Below, one piece after another: positions 54,274 through 63,005 of a stretch of DNA of 64,000 bases. Origin of the DNA: Streptomyces nodosus (GTDB lineage: Bacteria > Actinomycetota > Actinomycetes > Streptomycetales > Streptomycetaceae); assembly GCF_008704995.1 (NCBI RefSeq), contig NZ_CP023747.1, positions 7,708,588 through 7,772,587 of the forward strand. The letters run 5' to 3'. Each line of letters opens with the position of its first letter. The stretch's first letter is position 1. The notes beneath the pieces were generated by a model. The model did not search any database and was not told where the DNA came from. It saw only the letters and a list, made by a program, of their open reading frames with translations. The translations under genes were made by a program, and so were the position numbers.

Positions 54274-54999
54274 TCAGCCGGCCGCGTCGGCTCTCTCCCC
54301 GCCCACAAACTCCTCGGCGCCCTTCCGGACCTGCCCGTCTGCGGCCGTGGCCGCGGTGCTCGCCACCCGGAGCACGTCCCGGATCCGGTCCGGGTTCACC
54401 TCGGTACGGGCGACAACGGCCGGGACGGCGACCCCCGGCAGCAGCAACCGCCACATCCGAACCGCGCGCTCGGACAGGTCCGCCCGCGCCTCGCTGGCGA
54501 CGGCCGAGTACATCTGCATGCCGGTACACGCCTCGACCACGAACTCGGCCAGCTCGGCGGGCTCGACGCCGGCCTGCAACTCGCCCCTCTCACGGGCCGA
54601 TTCGAGGCACTCGGTCATGATCTGGCTCCACTCCTGGTACGGAGCGGCGTCCTTCACGCCGAACGAGCCCTGCTCACCGGTGAGACGCACACCCGCCCGC
54701 AGCAGCGGATCCACCCGGAGCTGGTACGCCCAGACCATGGTGATGTCGACGAGCCGCTGCAGCCCCTCGGACTCCAGCCACGGGACGATCGACCGGGGCT
54801 GCGCGTTCATGACCGCGCGCGCCAGGTCCTCCTTCGAGTCGAAGTGGAAGTAGAGGGCCCCGGCGGTCAGTCCGGCCCTCTTGAGGATGCGGCTGATGCT
54901 GGCGCCGGCGAAACCCACCTCGTCGAAGACGTCCGCAGCCGCACGGAGCAGCGACTCACGAGTCTGGACAGCACGCTCTTGCTTTGGCTGCTGAGCCAT
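54274..54999 (-). CDS. Gamma-butyrolactone receptor (ScbR/ArpA-like)
   Basis: This 241-aa TetR-family repressor begins MAQQPKQERAVQTRESLLRAAADVFDEVGFAGASISRILKRAGLTAGALYFHF, the hallmark N-terminus of gamma-butyrolactone receptors. The C-terminal region (SFGVKDAAPYQEWSQIMTECLESARERGEL) is also receptor-like. It is divergent from the AfsA gene. An ARE-like site lies 18 bp upstream, so it probably represses itself, the synthase and the neighbouring cluster until autoregulator binds. Confidence 0.9.
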   Translation of the reverse strand: MAQQPKQERAVQTRESLLRAAADVFDEVGFAGASISRILKRAGLTAGALYFHFDSKEDLARAVMNAQPRSIVPWLESEGLQRLVDITMVWAYQLRVDPLLRAGVRLTGEQGSFGVKDAAPYQEWSQIMTECLESARERGELQAGVEPAELAEFVVEACTGMQMYSAVASEARADLSERAVRMWRLLLPGVAVPAVVARTEVNPDRIRDVLRVASTAATAADGQVRKGAEEFVGGERADAAG

Positions 55000-55016
55000 C
55001 GGAAACCCCCAAAGAA

Positions 55017-55035
55017 ACAGAACGCTCCCTATGTT
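55017..55035. promoter_or_regulatory. ARE-like operator upstream of the ScbR-like gene
   Basis: This is the 19-bp partner of the site at 51759-51777 (17 of 19 identical), 18 bp before the receptor ATG. Outer bases AACA/TGTT are in inverted orientation. Confidence 0.6.
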
Positions 55036-55166
55036 ACCCGCCTGATCGTCACCAGGCCAGCCACCCCGGAACACCCCCTCCCACTTGCCCGCGATAAACG
55101 GACACATCATATTTTCCCCACCCCGCTTTACCTATTCCTGACTATTCCTTTACCGTACAAAAACCT

Positions 55167-55192
55167 AAAACAAAACGAGCACTCTTTATTTT
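55167..55192. promoter_or_regulatory. AT-rich ARE-like palindrome upstream of the AfsA gene
   Basis: A 26-bp imperfect palindrome, with AAAACAAAACGAG on the left and CTCTTTATTTT on the right, has 9 of 13 pairs matching. It lies 70 bp before the AfsA ATG, in a stretch that is unusually AT-rich for this window. Confidence 0.45.
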
Positions 55193-55261
55193 CTTCCGAG
55201 GAGCGAACGCCTGCACGTAGTCACAACGGTGCACAGCCCACACTTCCTTGGGGGATTCCAC

Positions 55262-56254
55262 ATGTCGATTACCGCCTCGAACCCGGCGACACCCACCTCG
55301 CCCGCCACCGCGGTACCTCGCGAGTACGTGCACAAATCGGTGCAGTCCGAAGTCCTGCTGACCGGCTGGAGCCCCGCCGGACCGGACCGCCACCGCGTCA
55401 CCGCCCGGTGGCCGCTCACCCACCCCTTCTACGGGCCGGTAGGAGGCTTCCACGACCCGATGCTCGTGGCGGAGTCGGTCCGCCAGTGCGTGCCGCTGCT
55501 GAGCCACGCCGCCTACGACGTCCCCTTCGGCCACCGGCAGGTATGGAGCCGCTTCCGGTACAAGATCGACCCGGCCGCACTGGCGGTCTCAAACACCCCG
55601 GCCGAGGTGGAGATGCGGATCACCTGCCCGGAGGTGATCCGCCGCGCCGGCCGGCTGGTCTCCGTCGACATGCGGATCGACCTGTCCCTCGACGACCGCC
55701 CGCTGGGCACCGCATCCACCCGCTTCGCCAACCTGTCACCAGCCCTCTACCCACGACTGCGCGGCCCCTACGCCGACATCGCCGAGGCCTACCGGCGCGC
55801 CCTCCCCCTCGCACCACCGACCGCGCCGGCCCCGGTCGCCCGGACCGAATTCACGGACGTCGTACTGTCCCCGACCAACTCCCCCGCACTCCACCAACTA
55901 CGCGTCGACCTCACCCACCCGGCACTCTTCGACCACCCCGTCGACCACGCCCCAGGCATGCTCCTGCTCGAAGCAGCCCGACAGGCCACCCACGCCCACA
56001 CCCACCCGCAGCCACTGATCACCACCGCCATACAGGCAGAATTCACCCACTACGTAGAACTCGACGCACCCTGCTGGATCCACACCGAACCATCCAGCAA
56101 GGAGACCGGCCACCACAACGCCAGCCGGCCCGGCAACGGCCGCAGACCCGTGGACAACCGCCCCGGTGCGACACCCCTACGCATCACCGCGGTGCAGAAC
56201 GACACCTGCGCATTCACAGCAACCGTGACCCCGACAGCGCTCCCCGAAACCTGA
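55262..56254 (+). CDS. AfsA-like gamma-butyrolactone synthase
   Basis: This 330-aa protein has two AfsA hotdog-like repeats: YVHKSVQSEVLLTGW, WPLTHPFYGPVGGFHDPMLVAESVRQCVPLLSHAAYDVPFGH, then FTDVVLSPTNSPALHQLRVDLTHPALFDHPVDHAPGMLLLEAARQATHAH. AfsA joins a beta-ketoacyl group to dihydroxyacetone phosphate, the first step to A-factor-type signals. GGGGGA precedes ATG 55262. The residues after about 285 diverge and are rich in Arg/Pro/Asn. Confidence 0.9.
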   Translation: MSITASNPATPTSPATAVPREYVHKSVQSEVLLTGWSPAGPDRHRVTARWPLTHPFYGPVGGFHDPMLVAESVRQCVPLLSHAAYDVPFGHRQVWSRFRYKIDPAALAVSNTPAEVEMRITCPEVIRRAGRLVSVDMRIDLSLDDRPLGTASTRFANLSPALYPRLRGPYADIAEAYRRALPLAPPTAPAPVARTEFTDVVLSPTNSPALHQLRVDLTHPALFDHPVDHAPGMLLLEAARQATHAHTHPQPLITTAIQAEFTHYVELDAPCWIHTEPSSKETGHHNASRPGNGRRPVDNRPGATPLRITAVQNDTCAFTATVTPTALPET

Positions 56255-56466
56255 CCCCCCGACCAGAGCCACGACGACAGGGGCAGAGCCACGACGGCAG
56301 CGGCGGGGCGCGGGCGTCAGGGGCGGGACCACAAGGCCGGAGCCTGACCCCCGGGCCGGAACCACGACGGGTGTGAGTAGTCGAGGCACAGAAAGTGCCG
56401 CTGAAATTGATCTCGGTCGGCTAAGGGCTGTCCCGTAACTGTGGTTGCGGGGCAGCCACGGCCTCG

Positions 56467-56739
56467 TCAACTGCTCAGGTTCTTCCACAGATGCCGCTCG
56501 TCCAGGGTTCCGAACCGCACGTCTCCGCGTTCAAGGTCGACGAGGATGGGCCAGCAGTCCAACAGCTGCTGTCTCACATCGCGCGAGGCCAGATACTGCA
56601 CGGAGTTGTAGGGCACGATCAGGAACCCGTTGCTCTCACGGACCTGCTCTGCATCGATGGCCAGTGGCGGCTCGTCATCACGCTGGCTCTGCGCGAGAAA
56701 CGCCACCGCAAGCTGCAGGGCTTCGTCCTGCTCCATCAT
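56467..56739 (-). CDS. YrhB-like (Imm35-type) small protein
   Basis: This 90-aa protein reads QLAVAFLAQSQ, ESNGFLIVPYNSVQYLASRDVRQQLLDCWPILVDLERGDVRFGTLDE, the YrhB/Imm35 pattern. Such proteins are predicted immunity factors for polymorphic toxins. No toxin gene is directly adjacent. The one recognisable toxin in the window is the RHS protein at 63 kb. Confidence 0.7.
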   Translation of the reverse strand: MMEQDEALQLAVAFLAQSQRDDEPPLAIDAEQVRESNGFLIVPYNSVQYLASRDVRQQLLDCWPILVDLERGDVRFGTLDERHLWKNLSS

Positions 56740-56797
56740 CCATCTCCAGTCCGTCGGCTCGACGGCGGCACCCTAACCGTCCTGGGATGATCTCCGC

Positions 56798-57544
56798 GTG
56801 GCTGGTGTGATCACGGCGTCGGAGCCGTCCTGGATAGCTCCATTCACCGGACTGAGCCCCCGAGCCTTGCGGAAGCTGGTGACGGTCTTGCGCCGCCAGG
56901 GCGCGGACGCTGTCCGCATGGGCCGGCCGTGGAGCCTCCCCCTGGAGGACCGGGCACTGCTGGTCGCGGCGTACTGGCGCACGAACCTCACGATGCGCCA
57001 GCTCGCCCCGCTGTTCGGGGTGTCCAAGTCGGCAGCGGACCGCATCATCGACCGCCTTGGGCCGATGCTCGCGCTCCAGCCCCGCAAGCGGTTCGCCAAG
57101 GGCACCGTGCTCATCGTGGACGGCACCTTGGTCCCGACCCGGGATCACGCCGTCGCTGAGCGGTCAAAGAACTACCGGTACTCCACCAACCACCAGGTCG
57201 TCATCGACGCCGACACCCGCCTGGTCGTCGTGGTCGGCCGGCCGCTCGCCGGTAACCGCAACGACTGCAAGGCATGGGAGGAGTCCGGCGCCAAGGCCGC
57301 CGTCGGCAAGACCATCACGATCGCCGACGGTGGCTACCCGGGCACCGGACTCGTCATTCCGCACCGCCGCGAGCGCGGCCAGACCGAACTTGCGGACTGG
57401 AAAGAGGAGCACAACAAGTCCCACAAGCAGGTCCGGGCCCGCGTCGAGCACGTCTTCGCACGGATGAAGACGTGGAAGATCCTCCGCGACTGCCGCCTCA
57501 AAGGCGAGGGCGTCCATCATGCTGTCGCGACCAGACAGAGATGA
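56798..57544 (+). pseudogene. IS5 family transposase, C-terminally truncated
   Basis: The frame has the N-terminal helical domain (SPRALRKLVTVLRRQGADAV, MRQLAPLFGVSKSAADRIIDRLGP), then VLIVDGTLVPTRD (first Asp), NRNDCKAWEESG, ADGGYPGTGLVIPHRR (second Asp) and VRARVEHVFARMKTWKILRDCR (Glu). It ends KGEGVHHAVATRQR instead of the usual final 15 or so residues, so the 3' end is lost. Catalytic residues are otherwise present. Confidence 0.8.
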
Positions 57545-58165
57545 TGTGATCTTGGTATTCGGAGGGCTCTCTGACCTGCGACGCTTCAACTGTATTCGGA
57601 AAGCATCTGCGAGCTTCTGACCTGCAGATTCTCCGTTTGGCAGGCCTCTGACCTTACTCACCGCAACTTCCCCTGGACTGGCATCAAGTGCTCTAGGACG
57701 CGTATAGAGCAGTGACTGGGGGAGCGCAGATGCCCGTTCTGCGACCTCTCGTCGATCTCTGGAAGCTGATCAGAGGTCGGACGGGCTCGAGAACGCCGTC
57801 GTTCAGCGCGAGGGACTTCCAGTGCTGCTGGGGTGGGCACGGGGAGGGGGCGCGGGTGATGATCTGCCCGTTGGCTGCGGCATGGCGGCCGCTCGAGTGG
57901 GAGATTTTGTTCAGTGAGGTCTTTTCAACCTGCGGGTGAGCTGGCGTGATGCAGGGTGAGGACAGCTTGGACCAGGCCCGTGATGCGGGTGGTCGAGCAG
58001 CGGAGTTTGCGGAGGAGTCGCCAGTTCTTGAGTGTCGGCGACGGCTGAAAAGGGTTCAGGCACGGATTCCGTGAAGGTGAACAAGGGTCGGCTACGGTCT
58101 GTGGTCGGCCGGAGTCTTGCTCGGAGGCTGTGCTGGGTGGATCTCCGTACGCGAGAATGCTCGGC
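57545..58165. other. Intergenic stretch with short direct repeats
   Basis: About 620 bp without a supported gene. Between about 57555 and 57655 the sequence TATTCGGA occurs twice and CTGACCT three times in a loose tandem layout, perhaps the remains of an insertion end. The rest shows nothing I can name. Confidence 0.35.
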
Positions 58166-58513
58166 ATGACGACTTGAAGAGCACCGGCTGGGCGGCAACA
58201 TTGGCGAAAGGTCGGGAGCTGGGACACGATTCCCGACGGCGATCGACGCGTCTGCGCCGCCTGCGGAACACCCGTCTGCTCGTACCAGTATCTCTTCCAT
58301 CCACCCGAGTCCTCGATGTTCGAGCGGTGCATCGGACTCGCCTGGTGCTCCACTTGCCGCATCTACTCCGGCAACATGGTGTACGTCCCGCGGAAGCGAG
58401 TCCTGGTCGACCTCCTCGCGTCTCTTCCTGCCGAGCAGCGAGAACGGCTGCTGCGTTCGGCGACGCGACTGATCGACTTCCTGGACCGCCAGGCCCGAGG
58501 CGCCAAAGGCTAG
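58166..58513 (+). pseudogene. Zinc-ribbon-like small protein with in-frame stop at codon 4
   Basis: The frame from ATG 58166 reads MTT, then TGA (58175-58177), then RAPAGRQHWRKVGSWDTIPDGDRRVC continuing to TAG 58511-58513. The protein has CAACGTPVC and CIGLAWCSTCRIYSGNMVYVPRK, two Cys pairs suggesting a zinc ribbon, and a helical tail LVDLLASLPAEQRERLLRSATRLIDFL. After the TGA no start codon occurs before the internal ATG 58316, which would remove half the Cys residues. I judge it a nonsense-mutated gene. Confidence 0.6.
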
Positions 58514-59930
58514 GGTCGACGGCTGGCCGCGATCAGGAGGAGCCGCTTGCGCAGTAGCGGAAGTTTCGCTCTGCCGAACATGCTGCGCTTGAGGGCTTTC
58601 AGGTCGTTGACGCGGCCTTCGACGGGGCCGGAGGACCATTCGGTGCTCATGCCGAAGACGACGGCGTCGAGGTCGGTGATCAGCCCGGCGGCGAAGGAGG
58701 CCAGGCCGCACTGCTGGTCGGCGCAGACATCGGCGATCCATCCGCGCAGCCGTTCTCCTTCACGGTTGGTCATGAGGGTTGCGAACGTCCGGACGTGGGC
58801 GGTGGTGGCTGTGAGCTCGGGCGAGCGGGCCAGCAGTGTCTTGAGCCGCAGCCGGTCGTCGTCACGTAGGTGGTCGGGGTGGCTCATGATCCAGCGGGTG
58901 GCTTCGCGGGGCGAGGGCGGCCGGGCCATCGGCGGACGGCTGGCTGCGGGTCGGCGTCCGGGACGCAGCGGATGGACATAGTCGCGCAGGGTGCTGTAGG
59001 CGCAGCGGGCCCTACGTTCTTGCAGCTCACGGTGGAGGATCGACAGGTTCGTGCAGCCCTCGGCGATCCGTTGCTCCAGGTAAGGTCGGTATCGGTCGAG
59101 TTTACTGGTCCGGTCTTGCCACTGGCCGTGCAGCATCGCCTCCGGGCTGGCGGCGCGAGCGTACTTCCGCACCGTGTTGCGGCCCAGCCCGAGCCGGCGG
59201 GCGACTTCGCGCAGGCTCAGGCCCTGCTCGACCTGCGCCCGAACCGCGGCGTGGGTGTCGCGGAGCCGGTCGAGGAACTTCCCCGCCGGGTAGGGCCCGG
59301 ACGACTCCTGGCCGACGGCAGTCGGCACAGGCCCCGGTCCGGCTTCGGGTTCGGGCGAAGGCTCCGGCTCGACGAGGCCGCGGAGGAGAACGCGGTGGTG
59401 GGAGACCAGGCGTTCGCGGCGTCGCCGAGGTTGTGCCACACATGCCATTTGTCTGCGCAGTGATGGGCCTGCGGGGCGTCAGCACGGGCACCTTCGGCGA
59501 AGAACGCCGCGCGGTCGCGGCAGACGATTTCGACGCCGGGGTGCTCGCGCAGCCACGCGGCCAAAGTCCCGGCCTTGTGGTCGGGCAGCAGGTCCAGGGG
59601 CTGGTGGGTCTCGCAGTCGATCAGGATCGTCCCGTACCGGCGGCCCTTCCTCGTCGCGAACTCGTCCACTCCCAGCACCCGCGGGACCGCCCAGGCCGGC
59701 TCCGACAGCGCCATCACCACGCGCAACACAGTCATCCGGCTGACCACGATGCCCAGCACCAGCCCCAGCCGGACCACGGCGCGAGCGGCCAAAACGACAC
59801 CAAGAGCACCTATGGTCCGCTGCAGGACGGGCGTTCGCCGACCGTAACGGCTGGTCAGCCCCTCGACCTGCTCAGCGAAAGTTACCCTGGTGCAGTCGCT
59901 GTTGTCGCAGAACAGCCGGCGCACCGACAA
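58510..59930 (-). pseudogene. ISL3 family transposase, truncated and frameshifted
   Basis: The N-terminal frame (59930 down) gives SVRRLFCDNSDCTRVTFAEQVEGLTSRYGRRTP, VLGVDEFATRKGRRYGTILID and HHCADKWHVWHNLGDAA. Near 59415 the reading shifts to the frame with LVSHHRVLLRGLVEPEP, LSLREVARRLGLGRNTVRKYARA and SSGPVEGRVNDLKALKRSMFGRAKLPLLRKRLLL, ending at 58510. The first zinc-finger residues are missing because the IS3 element begins 10 bp beyond. Its stop overlaps that of the zinc-ribbon gene tail to tail. Confidence 0.85.
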
Positions 59931-59966
59931 CTCGATGAGTGAACCGCTCCGGGATCGGTGGAGGCT

Positions 59967-60928
59967 CTATGCGTTGACTCCAGCCGCCGGTTGGGGCTGC
60001 TGTTGAGCGTAGTGGTTGGTCTCGTGTTCGTGGGGCGGGATGTCGCCGATGGCGGTATGGACGCGCTGGTTGTTGAACCAGTCGACCCATTCCGCGGTGC
60101 CGAGTTCGACGTCGGCCAGGCCGTGCCAGGGCCTGCGGGGGTTGATCAGCTCTGTTTTGTAGAGGCCGATCTGGGACTCCATGAGGGCGTTGTCCAGGGC
60201 GTCGCCGACGGTGCCGATCGAGGCGTCGATGCCGGCCTCGAGCAGGTGGGCGGTGAACGCGAAAGACGTGTATTGACTGCCCGCGTCCGAGTGGTGAACG
60301 AGCCCGGGACCTGCGGGGATGCCGTCCCGGTCGCGGCGCCATAGAGCCATGTCGAGGGCGTCGAGGACGAGCTTGGCCCGCTTGCTGGTGGCGGCCGACC
60401 AGCCGACGGTCGCCCGGGAGAACACGTCCACGACGAAGGCGACGTAGACGATGCCGGACCAGGTGGCGACATAGGTGAAGTCGGCGACCCACCGCTCGTT
60501 CGGACGGGATGCGGTGAAATCGCGTCTGAGCAGGTCAGAGGGCCGATCATGGCCGTCGTCGCGGATGGTGGTGCGGATCTTCTTCCCGCGTCGGGCGCCC
60601 TCGAGCCCGAGGTCACGCATCAGCCGGGCGACCGTGCAGCGGGCCACGGGTATGCCCTCGCGGTGCAGCTGACGCCAGACCTTCCGCAGTCCGTAGACAC
60701 CGAAGTTGTCGGCGTGGACGCGGCTGATCTGTGTCTTCAGCTCTGCGTCGTGGATCGACCGGGCACTGGGGGTGCGGTTCTTGGCGGCGTAGTAGGTGCT
60801 CGTCGCGATCTTCAGTCCGTGGCTGGTCAGGACTTTGCAGATCGGCTCGACTCCGAACACCTGCCGATGGGTGTCGATGAACGCTACGAGCGCTTCGACG
60901 GCCGGTCGAGCTCGGCCGCGAAGAAAGC
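59967..60928 (-). CDS. IS3 transposase OrfB
   Basis: This protein of about 315 aa is read in the -1 frame relative to OrfA. It has FIDTHRQVFGVEPICKVL, VYGLRKVWRQLHREG and the DDE core: Asp in WVADFTYV, Asp in HHSDAGSQYTS and Glu in NALMESQIGLYKTELI. It appears intact. No independent start is obvious, which fits programmed frameshifting from OrfA, as in other IS3 elements. Confidence 0.88.
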
Positions 60929-61210
60929 CGAGGCCGCCTTGAGGATCTCGTTGGCCCGGCGCAACTCGGCGTTCTCGGCTTTCAGCCGCTTGATCTCCGC
61001 GGCCTCCTCCGAAGTCACCCCGGGACGCCGGCCGGCGTCGACCTCGGCCTTGCGGACCCACGTCCGCACCGTCTCGGCGGAACCGATGCCCAGCTTCGCG
61101 GCGACCGCCTTCATCGCGGCCCACTCGGTCGGGTAGTTGGGGCGGATCTCCGCGACCATGCGCACCGCACGCTCACGAAGCTCGGCAGGGTAAGGGGACG
61201 GACGGGCCAT
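60884..61210 (-). CDS. IS3 transposase OrfA
   Basis: This 108-aa protein has the IS3 OrfA helix-turn-helix (PYPAELRERAVRMVAEI, KLGIGSAETVRTWVRKAEVD) and a leucine-zipper-like helix EIKRLKAENAELRRANEILKAASAFF. It binds the terminal repeats. It ends in the frame overlap with OrfB; a -1 shift at the TTTC/TTC stretch near 60928 would give the OrfAB fusion. Confidence 0.9.
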   Translation of the reverse strand: MARPSPYPAELRERAVRMVAEIRPNYPTEWAAMKAVAAKLGIGSAETVRTWVRKAEVDAGRRPGVTSEEAAEIKRLKAENAELRRANEILKAASAFFAAELDRPSKRS

Positions 61211-61260
61211 GACTCGATCCTCTCAGGGAATCGAGCCTCCATCAGACCTGGAGCGGTTCA

Positions 61261-62385
61261 CAACGGCTGCGACATCCGAACGCATACCGGATGCCCACAT
61301 GGGCTGTAGTGACTGCACTTCGCACGCGCTCTCGATGACCACATGCTCCGGCAGGCGGAATCCAGCCCTGTCCCAGGCCTTATGGGCGGCAAACAGCAGG
61401 AGCTGCCAACTTCCCGCACAGACCTCGTCGAAGGCTGCATCAGAATCTCGTACCCGGCTACGCGCTCTGGTCGCCTCCACAGCCTGCTGACCCGCTGCGG
61501 CACGACAGTGGGCAGTCCAAGTCTGCGCGTCGCCAACGATCGACTGAGCCTGCTGCTCTGCGTCCCGCACGAGGACGCCAGCTGCGCGGTGGGCCTCCTC
61601 AAGGATTTTTTTGGCCGCAGACTGCACCTCCTCTGTTTCGCAGAGGAGCTTGGCGATCGTGCGGCGTGACTCCTCAAGACTCCACTGGTGATCTGCCGAT
61701 TCATGCTGGAGCCGAGCCCGCGCCTTGCTCAGGAGTTCGTCGGCCTCACGGCTGGCCTGCTCGGGCAGCAGAACCAACGCCGCCTCCTGATAGTTAGGAG
61801 AGGCCTGACGCAGCCACTCCCGCAGAGGGGAATCGGCGGCCAGCTGCCAGCCCTCACGCAGCGAGTCGATCTCGTCCTGGTGGGCAGCGAAGACCGACCG
61901 CACGACGCGGTCGTCACCGAACGCCTGGTAGGGGAAGCCGATACCGATCTGGGCCTCGGCCCCGTAGGTCCGGGCGCGCAGGCGTCGACAAGGCCGCGGG
62001 CCTCACTGCGCGGAAGCACGAAATGGTGTCCCGCGGCCATGCAGGAGGCAAGAGCGTTCACCGCACGGTGCACGGGCCGCTCGAGAGGGTCCAGCCCCAG
62101 CCGGGAACAGATGGTCTCCGCCCGATGATCGACATAAGCGTCGAACACCGCACTGCGGTCACGCGGATGGTCGCCTGAGCCAACCGCATCCTGGTCCCGG
62201 CTCCTGCTCAGGCCCTCCGCGTACAGTTTAACGAACAGCGAGTTGGTGAAGACCGAGGCAAGCAGGGGCGTGTTGGGAAGGGCGGCCGGATTCCCCCGGA
62301 GGTAGCTCTCGAGACCTTCCATCTCCCGGCCCGCGAAGCCGGAATGCACCGACGCCGGCCCGCCGAAGCCCTGGTTGCCCGACAC
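61261..62385 (-). pseudogene. Decayed gene of unknown function, cut by the IS3 end
   Basis: The upstream frame (62385 down) gives FGGPASVHSGFAGREMEGLESYLRGN and CSRLGLDPLERPVHRAVNALASCMAAGHHFVLPRSEARGLVDACA. A shift near 61980 continues with RTYGAEAQIGIGFPYQAFGDDRVVRSVFAAHQDEIDSLREGWQLAAD. A long helical, coiled-coil-like stretch (EESRRTIAKLLCETEEVQSAAKKILEEAH) follows, and then a globular tail that runs into the IS3. The family is unknown to me. Confidence 0.6.
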
Positions 62386-62420
62386 GCTCTGCTTGGAATG
62401 GGCTCACGATGATGGTGGCA

Positions 62421-62900
62421 TCAGATGTGTGTGAGTTTGTGCAATTCACGCAGTGCGGGGTTCTTTACGATCTGTGGATATTGGCCCGTCAGCCATTTGA
62501 TCCCGTTCGCGACAAACTTACGAACCGTCGAAACGAACTCTTCGAAAGGGCAATCTGACGTCACCGCGGGCGAGCGCGATGACGTGAAGGCCACTCGACC
62601 CTCATCGAGCCCGATTCGAATGACGTGAGTGTTCTCGGTAAAATCGATCTCTGAGAATCCGACCGAGTTCAACTCTTGGACCGAGTACGCCAGGCTGAAC
62701 ATGATGTCGATCAATGGGGTCCGCGTCGCGGACAAGAGTACATGCCCGCCCACGATGAAATTAATCGGATATTCAAAGTATCCGTAGCGCAGGTTGGTCG
62801 CGCTCTGCGTGGCGAGGTCAATCCTGCCGGCCCTCCATGCATCCTTGGCAGCCTCAGGAATGTCGCTGTCGACATCTGGGGCAAAGCTGATCTCTAGCAA
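62421..62900 (-). CDS. Hypothetical protein, candidate immunity protein of the RHS toxin
   Basis: This protein of about 159 aa starts at TTG 62900, which has AGGAG five bases upstream; ATG 62921 gives seven more residues but no ribosome site. It reads LEISFAPDVDSDIPEAAKDAWRAGRIDL, YGYFEYPINFIVGGHVLLSATRTPLIDIMFSLAYSVQEL and FVSTVRKFVANGIKWLTGQYP. No family is recognised. Its place directly after the toxin end, on the same strand, is the usual position of an immunity gene. Its lower GC than most neighbours fits acquired DNA. Confidence 0.6.
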   Translation of the reverse strand: MLEISFAPDVDSDIPEAAKDAWRAGRIDLATQSATNLRYGYFEYPINFIVGGHVLLSATRTPLIDIMFSLAYSVQELNSVGFSEIDFTENTHVIRIGLDEGRVAFTSSRSPAVTSDCPFEEFVSTVRKFVANGIKWLTGQYPQIVKNPALRELHKLTHI

Positions 62901-62945
62901 TTTTTCTCCTAGTTTCCGCATTCGATGTGCGGGGCATTCATGCAG

Positions 62946-62991
62946 GGAGGGCTGGATAAGGAGGGCGACCCCCCTCCCTATCCAGCCCTCC
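62946..62991 (-). terminator. Long hairpin between RHS toxin and candidate immunity gene
   Basis: Two 20-bp arms (62946-62965 and 62972-62991) match at 19 of 20 pairs around a 6-base loop; the outer stem is GGAGGGCTGGATA. It begins 14 bp after the toxin stop and should terminate or attenuate toxin-gene transcription before the next gene. Confidence 0.75.
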
Positions 62992-63005
62992 TCTACGTAC
63001 TCCCT

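Larger units (their letters stand above)
59940..61260. mobile_element. IS3 family insertion sequence with terminal inverted repeats
   Basis: The 1321-bp element starts TGAACCGCTCC at 59940 and ends with the reverse complement GGAGCGGTTCA at 61260. The inverted repeats extend inward with mismatches to GGAGGCTC on both sides. It carries orfA and orfB on the minus strand in overlapping frames. Flanking triplets differ (GAG before, CAA after), so no 3-bp target duplication remains. Confidence 0.88.

Noticed and set aside
56424..56466. GGCTGTCCCGTAAC followed by CAGCC as an insertion-sequence terminus
   Set aside because: It resembles some actinobacterial IS ends, but no matching opposite end was found, so it may simply be a small hairpin.
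58166..58513. TGA at codon 4 as a selenocysteine codon
   Set aside because: No SECIS-like structure or Sec-family context is visible, and the residues around it are not a redox motif. A nonsense mutation or sequencing error is simpler.
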